DNA of 64,000 bases, from IMG/VR virus record IMGVR_UViG_3300044949_001956, positions 1 through 64,000 of that record; one strand, given 5' to 3'. The stretch comes from a virus. The notes beneath the pieces were generated by a model that saw nothing but the letters and a program-made list of their open reading frames with translations, did no database searches and was not told the origin of the DNA. Both the position numbers and the translations under genes were made by a program. Positions 40,863 through 49,235 of the stretch are shown piece after piece (position 1 is the first letter of the stretch; each line of letters begins with the position of its first letter).

Positions 40863-42268
40863 GCAAATCCGTCCATCTTCTTGCTGCCAAACTTAGAGCG
40901 CTTCTTGAAGAAGTCAGAGTCACGCTCGCCAAACTCAGACTTGTCCATTACAGGTCGATCATCCATGATGCCATCCTGTGCGGCCTCATCCACATCATAC
41001 AACTTCATCTTGGATCTGTCAACACCAATGACAAACCTGCGGTTCTTAGCTGGATCATTGAAGCGGTTCTTCAACTGCTTGACCATGAGCTGATTGAGTG
41101 ACTCGAGTTCCTCGCTGTTGATCAGAGCGAACATGAAGTCAGCCGTGGCTGGCAGACCGAAGGACTCGGAGGTGTCCGTCAGATCGACGTCGCTGTTGCT
41201 GTAGCCGCTTCGAGTCGTCTGAGTGGCAGTGACGATGGGCACACTGAACTCGACTGCAAGGGCTCGAAGCTCCTCGGCTATGGCCTTGATGTAGGTGTAG
41301 CTGTTCACGTTGGCTGTGTACTTTACCCGACTCGATGCGCAGATGTTGATGTAGTCGATATAGATGATGTCGGGGATGAAGTTCTTCTTGAGCTTGAGCT
41401 CATTCAGCAGGTGTCTGAAGTTGGCGGAACCAGCCGATGAGGTCGGATATTCCTTGATGATGAGCTTGCCCGTGGTCTTGTTCTTGACTCTGGCGATCTT
41501 CTTCTGGAACGCGTCGAAGGGCATCACCGCAAGCTCGTCGATGGTCACGTCTAGCAGGTTGGAGTCGATGCGCTCAGCGATCCTCTCCTCGGCCATCTCC
41601 ATGGTGATGTAGAGGACGTTCTTACCGTCAAGCAGGTTGCCTGCCGCACAGTGACACATGAACATCGACTTACCGACGCCGGTGCCAGCCAGGCACACGC
41701 TGAGGGTCTTCTTGGGCAGACCGCCCTTCGTGATGGTATTGAAGTACTCTAGGTTGAAAGGAAGCCTTAGCTCCTTGCGGTGGTAGAACTCGTATCGGGC
41801 CTCGGCGTCGTCAAGGAAGTTGTGACCGATGTTGGTGTCAAAGCTCACCGCAAGTGCGTCGGACAGCACCTGAGGGATGGAGTCCTTGGTGAGCTTTGGA
41901 TCCTTGTTGTCGAGGATCTGGATAGACTTCATGATCCCGTTGTAGACTGCCTTCTCCTGGCAGAACTTCTCAGTCTTCTCGACTAGCCACTCGAGGTTGG
42001 TCTTGGGATCAAACTCGTCTAACTGGGTGATGGCATCCCGTACTGAAGTGTGTAGGTCCTCATCCGAGCCCCGACGAGAGTCGTTGTCGATGTGGAGGAT
42101 CTCGGTGGACGGGAACTTGTTGTACTTGTGGACGTAGTCCTCGATCAGCTCGAAGACGGACCTGTCAATGCGATCCTGAAAGTACTCGGACTTCAGGAAG
42201 GGGATGACCTTTCTCCCGAAGTCCTCGCGGTTGATCAGGTTAGTAAAGATGACTTTTTCAAACGTCAT
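40859..42268 (-). CDS. 41: Replicative DNA helicase (gp41/DnaB family)
   Basis: 469 residues. N-terminal helical domain, then a RecA-like ATPase with Walker A (AGTGVGKSMFM), ITMEMAEERIAERID, Walker B (PDIIYIDYINICASS) and TATQTTRSG. It unwinds DNA ahead of the polymerase and recruits the primase. Upstream lies a small gene, then uvsX, giving a replication-recombination operon. Confidence 0.92.
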   Translation of the reverse strand: MTFEKVIFTNLINREDFGRKVIPFLKSEYFQDRIDRSVFELIEDYVHKYNKFPSTEILHIDNDSRRGSDEDLHTSVRDAITQLDEFDPKTNLEWLVEKTEKFCQEKAVYNGIMKSIQILDNKDPKLTKDSIPQVLSDALAVSFDTNIGHNFLDDAEARYEFYHRKELRLPFNLEYFNTITKGGLPKKTLSVCLAGTGVGKSMFMCHCAAGNLLDGKNVLYITMEMAEERIAERIDSNLLDVTIDELAVMPFDAFQKKIARVKNKTTGKLIIKEYPTSSAGSANFRHLLNELKLKKNFIPDIIYIDYINICASSRVKYTANVNSYTYIKAIAEELRALAVEFSVPIVTATQTTRSGYSNSDVDLTDTSESFGLPATADFMFALINSEELESLNQLMVKQLKNRFNDPAKNRRFVIGVDRSKMKLYDVDEAAQDGIMDDRPVMDKSEFGERDSDFFKKRSKFGSKKMDGFA

Positions 42269-42486
42269 TCAGCCCTCTTGTAAATTCCGAGTACGTAGTT
42301 CTCTGCAGCATCCTCTACGTATTGGATACTTTTACCCTTAATCACCATGTAGTCAACAAGAGTCTCACCCTCATACAAGTCGATGACGTACGAAGAGCCT
42401 TCGTTGATGGACCAGACTACAGAGCGCCTGGATCCATCCGGACTTTGAAAACTGGATACGGAGACCTCTACATCAGACGTCATCAT
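42265..42486 (-). CDS. Small hypothetical protein between uvsX and helicase (73 aa)
   Basis: Starts MMTSDVEVSVSSFQSPDGSR, beta-rich with SINEGSSYVIDLYEGETLV. It starts inside the end of uvsX with GGAGG 6 nt upstream and ends overlapping the helicase ATG, so it is coupled to both. No family recognised. Confidence 0.65.
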   Translation of the reverse strand: MMTSDVEVSVSSFQSPDGSRRSVVWSINEGSSYVIDLYEGETLVDYMVIKGKSIQYVEDAAENYVLGIYKRAE

Positions 42487-43522
42487 CTTGATCCTCCGGC
42501 ATGATGTCATTCATGCCCAGGCTGTAGCGGCGCTGGATCCAGCCGGAGAAGTCAGTCTCGTCGAGCAGGGTCTTCCAGAAGTCACCGTTGTCGACGATGT
42601 CGGCTGCACGATAGTTCTTTGTGGCAATCTCACCGGTCTCCTGGTCAACACGGGCATACCAGCCCTGCTTTGGCTTGGTCATGAAGCCGCCCTCAAGTGC
42701 CAGATCGAGCAGACCAGACCACTTGTTGATGCCCGAGTCGTAGTTGACCGTAATGGGAATCTTGGACTTTTCCTTGACGTGGCGAGACTTTTCCACGTTG
42801 ATGATGAAGTGGTAGCCCTTGATCTCCTTGTCGTCCTTGTCCTGCTGACGGCCGATGATCCAGATGTTGTCGGCAGAGTAGTAGATGCCGGTACCGCCAC
42901 TGACCACGGGCTTCGAGAACATCTCCTGCGTCATGTACACGTGGTTCACGACGACCATCGGAATGTCCTTGAGGGTCAGGTGAGGTGTGACCATGCGGAA
43001 CAGAGACTTCAACTGCTTGGCTCGAGTCATGTCTGCCGCCGAACTCTGCTTTAGGGCATCCTCGACTTCCTTCTTCGAGGCCAAGTTGCCGACCGAGTCA
43101 ACGATGATCATGACCTTGTCGTCACGCTTCAGTTCCTGCAGCTGAGCCATCACGTCGAACTTTAGCTGCTCGATGTCGGTGATGGGCGTGTGGACCACGG
43201 ACTCCATCGGGACGCCAAACGACGAGAAGTAGGACTGAGGCGTGCCGAACTCCGAGTCATAGAACAGGATGATGCCGTCTGGGTGAGCCTTGAGGAAGGC
43301 GGCAGCCATGAGCAGAGAGAAGGCCGTCTTGAAGTGCTTGGACGGCGCCGCGAGTACCGTCAGACCCGGCGTGAGCCCGCCGTCAATGCGGCCAGACAGC
43401 GCCACGTTGATCATGGGGACTCGAGTCGGGATCATGTCCTTGCGGCCGTAGATCTTGGAGTCGGTGAGTGTAGCGGTGAAGTCTATGGTGCTGTTCTTGA
43501 TCAGGCGTTCTTTGAGAGACAT
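42473..43522 (-). CDS. uvsX: UvsX recombinase (RecA family)
   Basis: 349 residues. Walker A variant AAPSKHFKTAF, then GIILFYDSEFG, the Walker B-type VMIIVDSVGNLASK and VVVNHVYMTQEM, matching T4 UvsX (which also has a divergent GP-SKTF P-loop). It catalyses strand exchange and recombination-dependent replication. It has its own early promoter at 43553-43580. Confidence 0.92.
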   Translation of the reverse strand: MSLKERLIKNSTIDFTATLTDSKIYGRKDMIPTRVPMINVALSGRIDGGLTPGLTVLAAPSKHFKTAFSLLMAAAFLKAHPDGIILFYDSEFGTPQSYFSSFGVPMESVVHTPITDIEQLKFDVMAQLQELKRDDKVMIIVDSVGNLASKKEVEDALKQSSAADMTRAKQLKSLFRMVTPHLTLKDIPMVVVNHVYMTQEMFSKPVVSGGTGIYYSADNIWIIGRQQDKDDKEIKGYHFIINVEKSRHVKEKSKIPITVNYDSGINKWSGLLDLALEGGFMTKPKQGWYARVDQETGEIATKNYRAADIVDNGDFWKTLLDETDFSGWIQRRYSLGMNDIMPEDQDDDV

Positions 43523-43552
43523 GCTTAGCTCCTGTGGATGGATGTCGGATTT

Positions 43553-43580
43553 AGTATATCACCGGCTGGCAAAAAGTCAA
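43553..43580 (-). promoter_or_regulatory. Early sigma70-type promoter for uvsX
   Basis: Minus-strand TTGACT, 16-bp spacer, TATACT, about 30 nt before the uvsX ATG; AGGAGC precedes the ATG. Confidence 0.7.
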
Positions 43581-43795
43581 CCGTCAACTAGCTTGTTCAT
43601 CTTCTTGATGAATTCATCAATCCGTTGAACACGGTCCTTTCCAGCCCACTTGATGATGTCCTTGTCTGGGTTAGACTTGAGGTTCTTAAGCAGGGGCATG
43701 ATCATGTCCCGGAGTTGCTCTGCCTTGTCGTTCCTCTCGATGACTGTGGTGAGTTCTGACTCGTCCACAATGGAGAAACCGAAGTCGTCTTCCAT
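43577..43795 (-). CDS. Conserved small T4-like phage protein (72 aa)
   Basis: Starts MEDDFGFSIVDESELTTVIE and contains LRDMIMPLLKNLKSNPDKD and RIDEFIKKMNKL. I recall a similar short protein downstream of gp43-type polymerase genes in marine T4-like phages. Function unknown. Confidence 0.65.
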   Translation of the reverse strand: MEDDFGFSIVDESELTTVIERNDKAEQLRDMIMPLLKNLKSNPDKDIIKWAGKDRVQRIDEFIKKMNKLVDG

Positions 43796-43804
43796 AATTG
43801 TCTC

Positions 43805-46321
43805 CTAACCGAAGAAGTCTTCTAGAGTGTTGATCTTTTCTACCTGCCATCCGACAACCTCAAGCAGGGATCGGATGGGCTCCAGAAATGACTTCTGGAA
43901 CTGAATCTCGTAGTCCACATAGCGATGCAGGTCTAGCTCAGTGGGCAGCTCATCCAGGATGGCGATCACGTGGTCACCGATGGGGTTGGGCGTCTTGAGG
44001 TACGCAAACTTCACCTTGTCGCCGTCGCCGATCATCTGGTACTTCTTGTCGAGGTCCCGCTTCCTGAGCAGGTCGTTGTATAGCAGGGCGCCCTTGACGT
44101 GGATCGGCGTGCCCTTCATGTACACGGAGTGTCTGTCACGGTACTTATCCATCCCCTTCATGCCTCGGGGGAACGCCACCTCCTCGAAGGGCAGCTTCAT
44201 GAACTGACCCTTGAACTCGGCGATGAATGCCTGGACCGTGACCTCGTCCTCGTTCATGATGATGCGGAGGGCCTTCTTGATGCTCGCCCGACACGCCTTG
44301 GGAGTAGAGGACCGAACCGCCTCGATGCCCATGACCTTGAGCTGAGGCTCCGTGTACCGAACGTCCTCGATGTCGAGGGCATTCAGTATGTACATCTTGC
44401 GGGCCTTCCAGATGCCCTTGTTGGCGATGGTCTCCCGCTTCATGAACATCTTCTGAGAGTAGGCGTGCATGTAGTCTGCCAGACCCTCATACGACTTGTT
44501 GATGACCGACTGGATCTTGCTCTTGCAGAACTTGTCCAGAGCCTCGACAATCTTGTCCCGGTCGGTGACCCCAAGCAACTTGACCAGCGGATCCATGTTG
44601 ACGTAGATCGAGTCGGTGTCAGCCGCGATCACGTAGTCGATGTCATTGGTCTTGAGCAGACCGTTGAGGTACTCGTTGAAGTCCCGCTCGATCCACCGGA
44701 TGGACAGCTGACCAGACATGGTGATCGCCTCAGCCAAGTCGAAGTCAAACCACCGGAAGTACTCGTTGGCCAAGGCGCCGTAAGCTGAGTTCAACTGGAT
44801 CTTCTTGGCGAGCTGCAGGTTGTGGTACCTGGCGATCCTGTTGGTGACCTCTCGGCGCTTGTCACTGTCAGCGGTCAGAGTCTCGAGTTCTCGCTTGGCC
44901 TCGAGCATCTTTTTCTTGTACTCGGTGCGGTCGTTGTACATCTTCTCCATCAGCGCCGGCAGGAAGCCCTGCTTGTCCTTGGAGAACTTCACGCCGTTGG
45001 CAGCATATGCTACCCCCTGCTCCTCGATAACCGCGTGCTTGTCCAGGATCGAGTCGATCACCGGGAAGTAGGGCTCTCGACTGAGCTTGGTCTCCGGGCT
45101 GATGTTGTACTGCATGATCAGGTGCGGATACAGGCTGTTCAAGTCAAACGACACCACCCAGTCATACATGCCGGGCTTGACTTCCTTCACGTGACCGCCG
45201 ACTAGCGACTGGCTGAAGTCGCCCTTCTTAAACTGAGGGATGACAACGGCACGGTCCATCAGGTAGTTGTGGATGATCACGTCCCAGGGAAGCACGGTGG
45301 TCATTACGTCGCTGTAGTTGACCTTGGCGTCGTAGGCAAAGGCGATGACCTGGTCGATGAACTTGAGCTTCTCCTCAAGCAAGTCGACTACGGTGGTGTC
45401 CTGGATGTTATAGTCGATGAACAGCTCGAAGTTCTTGCGGTAGAGGTCATCAAGACTGGTGTAGCCCTGAGCCTTGTAGTCGAGCTTCTTGATCTGGAGG
45501 TTCTCGACCTCAGCGATGGACTCTAGCTTGTAGCTCTCCTGCTGCTCGAACTTGAACTTCTTGTAGAGGTTGAGGTAGTCCAGGATGCTGATCCCAGCCG
45601 GCGTGAATGCCTGGTTCTCTCGGCCGTGGATCTCTACGGTCCGCTCCTCGAGGATGCCCCACGGTGAGAGCTTCTTGGCCTCTGCCATGCCCAGGACGTT
45701 CTTAATCCTGTTCACGATGTAGGGCAAGTCGAAGAACTCTATGTTCCAGCCGGTCAAGATGTCGGGCTGATAGCGTCCAGACTGCCAGATCTTCAGGAAG
45801 TTGTTGAGGAGGTGCCACTCGTCCTTGCACTTGATGTAGTGCACGTTGTCGGCCTTGGGCTTGTAGTCAAAGTAGCCCAGCACCACCTTCTCGCCTCGGC
45901 GGCTGAGGGTGATGGCGGTGATTTCCTTGTCGGCGGCTGCAATGTCTGGGAACCCATCAGACGAGTCCGTCTCGATGTCGATGCCGATCACGTTGATCCA
46001 CGAGGGATCGTAGTCAAGCTCGCCGTGGAACTTGTCGTAGATGTAGAGGTACTTGAAGTGGTTGAGGCCGTAGATGTCTACGTTCGACACGTCGGAGTAG
46101 CGCTTGATGAAGTCCCGAGCGTCCGAGATGGACTCGAAGTCCATCCGCTCGACTGGTCGGCCGTCTAGGGTCCGGTACTTCGTGTTCCCGTCCCGGCGAC
46201 TCGACAAGAACATGTAGGGCTTGTAGTCGATGATGTCCTGAACGCGACGATTGTCACTGGTGTAGCCGCGGAGATAGATTTTGTCTCCGCGGCTGTAAAC
46301 GTTGGTGTAGAACTTTGCCAT
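43805..46321 (-). CDS. 43: Family B DNA polymerase (gp43)
   Basis: 838 residues. The 3'-5' exonuclease has GIDIETDSSDGFPD, and the polymerase has motif A (SFDLNSLYPHLIMQYNISP), motif B (KKIQLNSAYGALANEY) and motif C (IAADTDSIYVN). All catalytic Asp residues appear intact in both active sites. Length is close to cyanophage gp43 and slightly below T4 (898). No intein or split is seen. Own early promoter at 46352-46379. Confidence 0.96.
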   Translation of the reverse strand: MAKFYTNVYSRGDKIYLRGYTSDNRRVQDIIDYKPYMFLSSRRDGNTKYRTLDGRPVERMDFESISDARDFIKRYSDVSNVDIYGLNHFKYLYIYDKFHGELDYDPSWINVIGIDIETDSSDGFPDIAAADKEITAITLSRRGEKVVLGYFDYKPKADNVHYIKCKDEWHLLNNFLKIWQSGRYQPDILTGWNIEFFDLPYIVNRIKNVLGMAEAKKLSPWGILEERTVEIHGRENQAFTPAGISILDYLNLYKKFKFEQQESYKLESIAEVENLQIKKLDYKAQGYTSLDDLYRKNFELFIDYNIQDTTVVDLLEEKLKFIDQVIAFAYDAKVNYSDVMTTVLPWDVIIHNYLMDRAVVIPQFKKGDFSQSLVGGHVKEVKPGMYDWVVSFDLNSLYPHLIMQYNISPETKLSREPYFPVIDSILDKHAVIEEQGVAYAANGVKFSKDKQGFLPALMEKMYNDRTEYKKKMLEAKRELETLTADSDKRREVTNRIARYHNLQLAKKIQLNSAYGALANEYFRWFDFDLAEAITMSGQLSIRWIERDFNEYLNGLLKTNDIDYVIAADTDSIYVNMDPLVKLLGVTDRDKIVEALDKFCKSKIQSVINKSYEGLADYMHAYSQKMFMKRETIANKGIWKARKMYILNALDIEDVRYTEPQLKVMGIEAVRSSTPKACRASIKKALRIIMNEDEVTVQAFIAEFKGQFMKLPFEEVAFPRGMKGMDKYRDRHSVYMKGTPIHVKGALLYNDLLRKRDLDKKYQMIGDGDKVKFAYLKTPNPIGDHVIAILDELPTELDLHRYVDYEIQFQKSFLEPIRSLLEVVGWQVEKINTLEDFFG

Positions 46322-46351
46322 TACGAATCCTGAGAGTGCGGTGAGACCTTC

Positions 46352-46379
46352 AGTATATCACATGTAGAGCAAAGGTCAA
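46352..46379 (-). promoter_or_regulatory. Early sigma70-type promoter for DNA polymerase
   Basis: Minus-strand TTGACC, 16-bp spacer, TATACT, about 30 nt before the polymerase ATG. Confidence 0.65.
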
Positions 46380-47011
46380 CGGAAGATTTCAAGCGCTCTC
46401 TTGTATGAATCTCTGCGCTTGTCTAGGCCGTGCACAGAGGACATTGCGCCGGCGGGACCAGCGTTAATGATCCTGCTGACCTCGTCGATGTTGCCCTTGT
46501 CGGCAACTGCGTTCAGCTTGTTTGTCTCCCAGAACCAGCCGGCAGACATGCAGGCGCCCTCTGGGTTGTTCATGTAGTCCGACGCCTCTTCGGCTGTCAT
46601 ACCCATGGACTTGCCGAACGCCGTGTAGTTGTTCTTGCCGGTCAGCTGAATGAACCCGCGGCCGCGGTACCTCCAGCCGTCGCCCGAGGCCTCAGAGCCG
46701 TTGCCCATCCTGTCCCTGTAGACTCGGTTGGCGATCTTCTCTGGCGCCCTATCATAGGCATTGGGGTCGACATCCCTGAAATGCCTGGGGAACACCTCAG
46801 TCAGTCTCTTGGCGCTGTAGTTCAAGTTCTCTTCACGAGCCCTCAGACCGCCAGACTCGATGTCGATCTGCGCCATAAACGCGGCAACGCGCTCTGGTGT
46901 ATTGATGGAGTACTGCTCAAGCGCATGGTTCAGGTCGTCGACCAGGGGCTCGACCGTCGCGGCAGGCGTCTTGTTAAAAAATGCTGTAAGCTGCTCTCTT
47001 GTAACCTTCAT
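46376..47011 (-). CDS. GH19-type endolysin
   Basis: 211 residues from MKVTREQLTAFF, with GGAGG 5-6 nt upstream. A glycoside hydrolase family 19 (chitinase/lysozyme-like) domain: FMAQIDIESGGLRAREENLNYSA (first catalytic Glu), YRGRGFIQLTGKNNYTAFG and a C-terminal RIINAGPAGAM. No signal peptide, so it would need the phage's holin to reach peptidoglycan. Spanins are encoded 1 kb away on the other strand. Confidence 0.88.
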   Translation of the reverse strand: MKVTREQLTAFFNKTPAATVEPLVDDLNHALEQYSINTPERVAAFMAQIDIESGGLRAREENLNYSAKRLTEVFPRHFRDVDPNAYDRAPEKIANRVYRDRMGNGSEASGDGWRYRGRGFIQLTGKNNYTAFGKSMGMTAEEASDYMNNPEGACMSAGWFWETNKLNAVADKGNIDEVSRIINAGPAGAMSSVHGLDKRRDSYKRALEIFR

Positions 47012-47028
47012 GCGATCCTCCAATGAAA

Positions 47029-47051
47029 GAAGGGGGCAAAGCGCCCCCTTC
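47029..47051 (-). terminator. Rho-independent terminator between the DUF1127 gene and endolysin
   Basis: Minus-strand 9-bp GC-rich stem GAAGGGGGC / GCCCCCTTC with a 5-nt loop, then a short T-rich TTTC. It ends the hsp20-DUF1127 transcript just before the endolysin ribosome binding site. Confidence 0.7.
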
Positions 47052-47054
47052 TAC

Positions 47055-47234
47055 TTATACTCCAAACTTGGAGTTTGAAAGCCTCTCGGACAAGGCTTTT
47101 ATGTCGGACCTCTGGACTCCAATGTCCTGGAGGTCACGATCTGATAGTCGGTCCAGGTTGTTGATCTGCCTGTTGAACGCGACCGTGCCGCGAACCCCCT
47201 GAATAAAGTGGGACACGAAGTCCTTGAGAGCCAT
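47055..47234 (-). CDS. DUF1127 small protein
   Basis: 59 residues, starts MALKDFVSHFIQGVRGTVAF. The signature LDRLSDRDLQDIGVQRSDI is the DUF1127 (YjiS-like) motif, common in alphaproteobacteria, where such proteins have been linked to RNA binding and metabolic or stress control. Its ATG overlaps the hsp20 stop (TGATG), so it is translationally coupled to hsp20. It was probably captured from a host. Confidence 0.85.
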   Translation of the reverse strand: MALKDFVSHFIQGVRGTVAFNRQINNLDRLSDRDLQDIGVQRSDIKALSERLSNSKFGV

Positions 47235-47692
47235 CACTTGCTGCCCGCCTCCTTGACTTCGATCTTGCGGGGCTTCTTCTCTTCCGGGATCATGTGCTCG
47301 AGCCAAACCTTGAGCATGCCGTTGATGAGTTCGGCATTGTGGATCTCGACGTTGTCGGCCAGCGTGAAGCGGCGAGTAAATGCCCGACTGGCGATACCGT
47401 AGTGGAGGTAGTTAGCCTTCTCGTCATCAGTATCGGCGGCAGCGTTGCCCTTGATGACCAGCTTGCTGTCCTCGAGCGTGAGCTCGATATCCTGCTTGGT
47501 AAAGCCGGCAACCGCCATCTCGATCACGTACTTGTTGTCGTCGACCTTCTTGAGATTGAACGGAGGGTACGAGGCCGCATTGTTAGCGAGCCACTCGGAG
47601 CCTTCCTTGAGTGACTTGGCGAGCTTGTCAGCGCCGATGAAGAATCGGTCGAAGTTGCTCGAGTCGAACGTGTAGGTCTTCCAGTGTGTCAT
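47234..47692 (-). CDS. Small heat shock protein Hsp20 (alpha-crystallin family)
   Basis: 152 residues. Alpha-crystallin domain with YPPFNLKKVDDNKYVIEMAVAG, LVIKGNAA, AFTRRFTLADNVEIHNAELING and the C-terminal KIEV anchor. Hsp20 prevents aggregation of unfolded proteins, and such genes are common in marine T4-like phages. Own promoter at 47752-47779 and a leader of about 55 nt; AGGAG lies 6 nt before the ATG. Confidence 0.93.
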   Translation of the reverse strand: MTHWKTYTFDSSNFDRFFIGADKLAKSLKEGSEWLANNAASYPPFNLKKVDDNKYVIEMAVAGFTKQDIELTLEDSKLVIKGNAAADTDDEKANYLHYGIASRAFTRRFTLADNVEIHNAELINGMLKVWLEHMIPEEKKPRKIEVKEAGSK

Positions 47693-47751
47693 GTCTTTCT
47701 CCTGTTAAAGCGAGATTGGTGTTGTGGATGCCCATTCGGCGCACCCAATGC

Positions 47752-47779
47752 ATATATAGGCGCATTCTTGTAGGAGTCA
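47752..47779 (-). promoter_or_regulatory. Sigma70-type promoter for hsp20
   Basis: Minus-strand TTGACT, 16-bp spacer, TATATA. Confidence 0.6.
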
Positions 47780-47834
47780 ACGGAAATGTGAAAGGATTTT
47801 TACACTCCGTAAAGCTTTTAGAGGGTCAGTCAGT

Positions 47835-48032
47835 CTAGTGAAAAGATTTTTGTATCCGCTCCGCTGAGGTCACATACACGTCGGCGGTTTTTCGGTCTAA
47901 GATATAAATAGGAGTTAGATCGGCTGCCTTGAACTCCTCTCCGTACACAAGAAGCTTAGCAAAGCTGTTGTCGGTACCGGACAGGTAATCTGCAGCGATC
48001 CTAATCCTCTCCTCGGAGACTATCTCGAACAT
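47835..48032 (-). CDS. Hypothetical protein (65 aa)
   Basis: Starts MFEIVSEERIRIAADYLSGT, with AGGGAAAG upstream. Small alpha/beta sequence with TPIYILDRKTADVYVTSA. No family. Its start overlaps the divergent i-spanin start by 2 nt, so its control region lies inside the i-spanin gene. The opposite strand inside it carries a late promoter. Confidence 0.6.
   Translation of the reverse strand: MFEIVSEERIRIAADYLSGTDNSFAKLLVYGEEFKAADLTPIYILDRKTADVYVTSAERIQKSFH
47903..47910 (+). promoter_or_regulatory. T4-type late promoter TATAAATA for the spanin pair
   Basis: Perfect consensus on the plus strand, inside the oppositely oriented 65-aa gene and about 120 nt before the i-spanin ATG. Confidence 0.65.
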
Positions 48033-48399
48033 GATTCTTTCCCTACTCGGCTTAAATCGCCTCTGGCTCTACGCGGCACTTGCAGTGATGGCCATAGGCG
48101 CCATCACCACCACGTACTATGTATGGAAGTCGTCCATCGAGCGAGCAGCTCTCATGGAGTTCAACCGTGCTCAGCTAGAGCAGAACAGGAAGGACCAAGA
48201 GGAGTTCCTCCGAAGGCAAGAAGCACTAGAGGAGCAGCAGAGAGAAGCCACTAGAGCTCTGCTAGAGCAGAACAGAGACGTGCAGAACCGGATTGAAAGC
48301 ATCCAGGGGAACCTGAACTCTCCCGCGGCCGCGGCCGCGGACAGGCCCGCCTCTGACATATTGAAGCGCACAGTCGAGCAGTTGAGGGCAATCAGATGA
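48031..48399 (+). CDS. Inner-membrane spanin (Rz-like)
   Basis: 122 residues. N-terminal TM anchor (LWLYAALAVMAIGAITTTYYV), then a long periplasmic coiled coil (LEQNRKDQEEFLRRQEALEE) and an Ala-rich segment. It is followed by a lipoprotein gene overlapping by 4 nt, the classic Rz/Rz1 arrangement. Together the two fuse inner and outer membranes at lysis. Ribosome binding site GGAG upstream; late promoter at 47903-47910. Confidence 0.85.
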   Translation: MILSLLGLNRLWLYAALAVMAIGAITTTYYVWKSSIERAALMEFNRAQLEQNRKDQEEFLRRQEALEEQQREATRALLEQNRDVQNRIESIQGNLNSPAAAAADRPASDILKRTVEQLRAIR

Positions 48400-48767
48400 G
48401 AACCGTAGTCACCCTAGGAGCAGTACTTCTGCTGACCGCTTGCGCTTCACCAGAGCCGGTGGTGGTCACCTCGACAAAGTACAGAGTCGTGATGCCAGAG
48501 GACAGCATGTTCACTTGTGAGACTGTAAGCAGGTTCCCGGAGCCAAGAACTCTGACTGACCTGCAAGTCGCTAGGCTGCTCGCCGAACTGCATCAGAACA
48601 ACGTCAGGTGCAGGAACAGCATGCAGGCCATCCGTCAGTTTCTTGACGACGCCAAGATCAGAGTCGAAGAGGGAAGAGAGCCTCCCGCTAGACCGGAGAC
48701 TCCCGCCCCTGCACCAGCTGCACCGACAAGCGAGCAGCCAAGACAGAGACGAGTCCCGATCCGGTAA
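48396..48767 (+). CDS. Outer-membrane spanin lipoprotein (Rz1-like)
   Basis: 123 residues with a lipoprotein signal (VVTLGAVLLLTAC, lipobox LTAC) and a Pro/Ala-rich C-terminal third (PETPAPAPAAPTSEQP), as in o-spanins. Overlaps the i-spanin gene by 4 nt (ATGA). It converges on the His-rich lipoprotein gene with no gap. Confidence 0.82.
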   Translation: MRTVVTLGAVLLLTACASPEPVVVTSTKYRVVMPEDSMFTCETVSRFPEPRTLTDLQVARLLAELHQNNVRCRNSMQAIRQFLDDAKIRVEEGREPPARPETPAPAPAAPTSEQPRQRRVPIR

Positions 48768-48998
48768 TCACCACCTGCGCCAGTGATGGTGGTGGTGGCG
48801 GTAGACGTGGTGCTCTCGGTATACCACCACCGGTGTCCTAGTGCTGAAGTAGTAGACCTCAGGTCGAATCTCGGTGTGCGAGTAAACAGCGACCGGAGGC
48901 GGCGGATGGTAGATGGTCACCACCCTCGCCGGCTGGATGACCGTCGTGCAGCCCGTGGCGAGTAGGGCAAGCAGGCACACCGAGATTCGTTTGAGCAT
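48768..48998 (-). CDS. Small His-rich lipoprotein (76 aa)
   Basis: Signal with lipobox LLATGC, then a Val/Pro/Tyr-rich stretch and a histidine cluster at the C-terminus (REHHVYRHHHHHWRRW). Export and lipid attachment are clear from the sequence. The His cluster could bind metal. It overlaps the upstream gene by 1 nt. Function unknown. Confidence 0.7.
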   Translation of the reverse strand: MLKRISVCLLALLATGCTTVIQPARVVTIYHPPPPVAVYSHTEIRPEVYYFSTRTPVVVYREHHVYRHHHHHWRRW

Positions 48999-49174
48999 CA
49001 GTCCTCGTCCTTGATCAGGGGCTTGCCCACCACGTGAGTCGTGTTGGCGATGTACTTGGAGAACTGCACCGCCTCACCGATGGTGTTGAACGTCTTGGTG
49101 CGCTCGACAACAGACGGGCGCGAGTAGGACGGAAAGCCCTTGACCACCTCGGAGTAGACTACCTTCAGCATCAT
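48998..49174 (-). CDS. Small hypothetical early protein (58 aa)
   Basis: Starts MMLKVVYSEVVKGFPSYSRP, preceded by GGAG 5 nt upstream and by a sigma70-type promoter (49200-49228). Contains KTFNTIGEAVQFSKYIANTT. No family recognised. Coupled to the His-rich lipoprotein gene downstream. Confidence 0.65.
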   Translation of the reverse strand: MMLKVVYSEVVKGFPSYSRPSVVERTKTFNTIGEAVQFSKYIANTTHVVGKPLIKDED

Positions 49175-49199
49175 CGTGTCTCCATTGCCTGTTGTTGTG

Positions 49200-49228
49200 A
49201 CCATACCACATCTATATATCAAAGTCAA
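49200..49228 (-). promoter_or_regulatory. Early promoter cassette
   Basis: Minus-strand TTGACT, 17-bp spacer, TATGGT, followed by a leader with GGAGACA. Confidence 0.6.
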
Positions 49229-49235
49229 CCGATCT

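Noticed and set aside
47693-47751. ROSE-type RNA thermometer in the hsp20 leader
   Set aside because: Only a short CTTT/AAAG pairing near AGGAG was found, without the conserved UYGCU element, so it is not supported.
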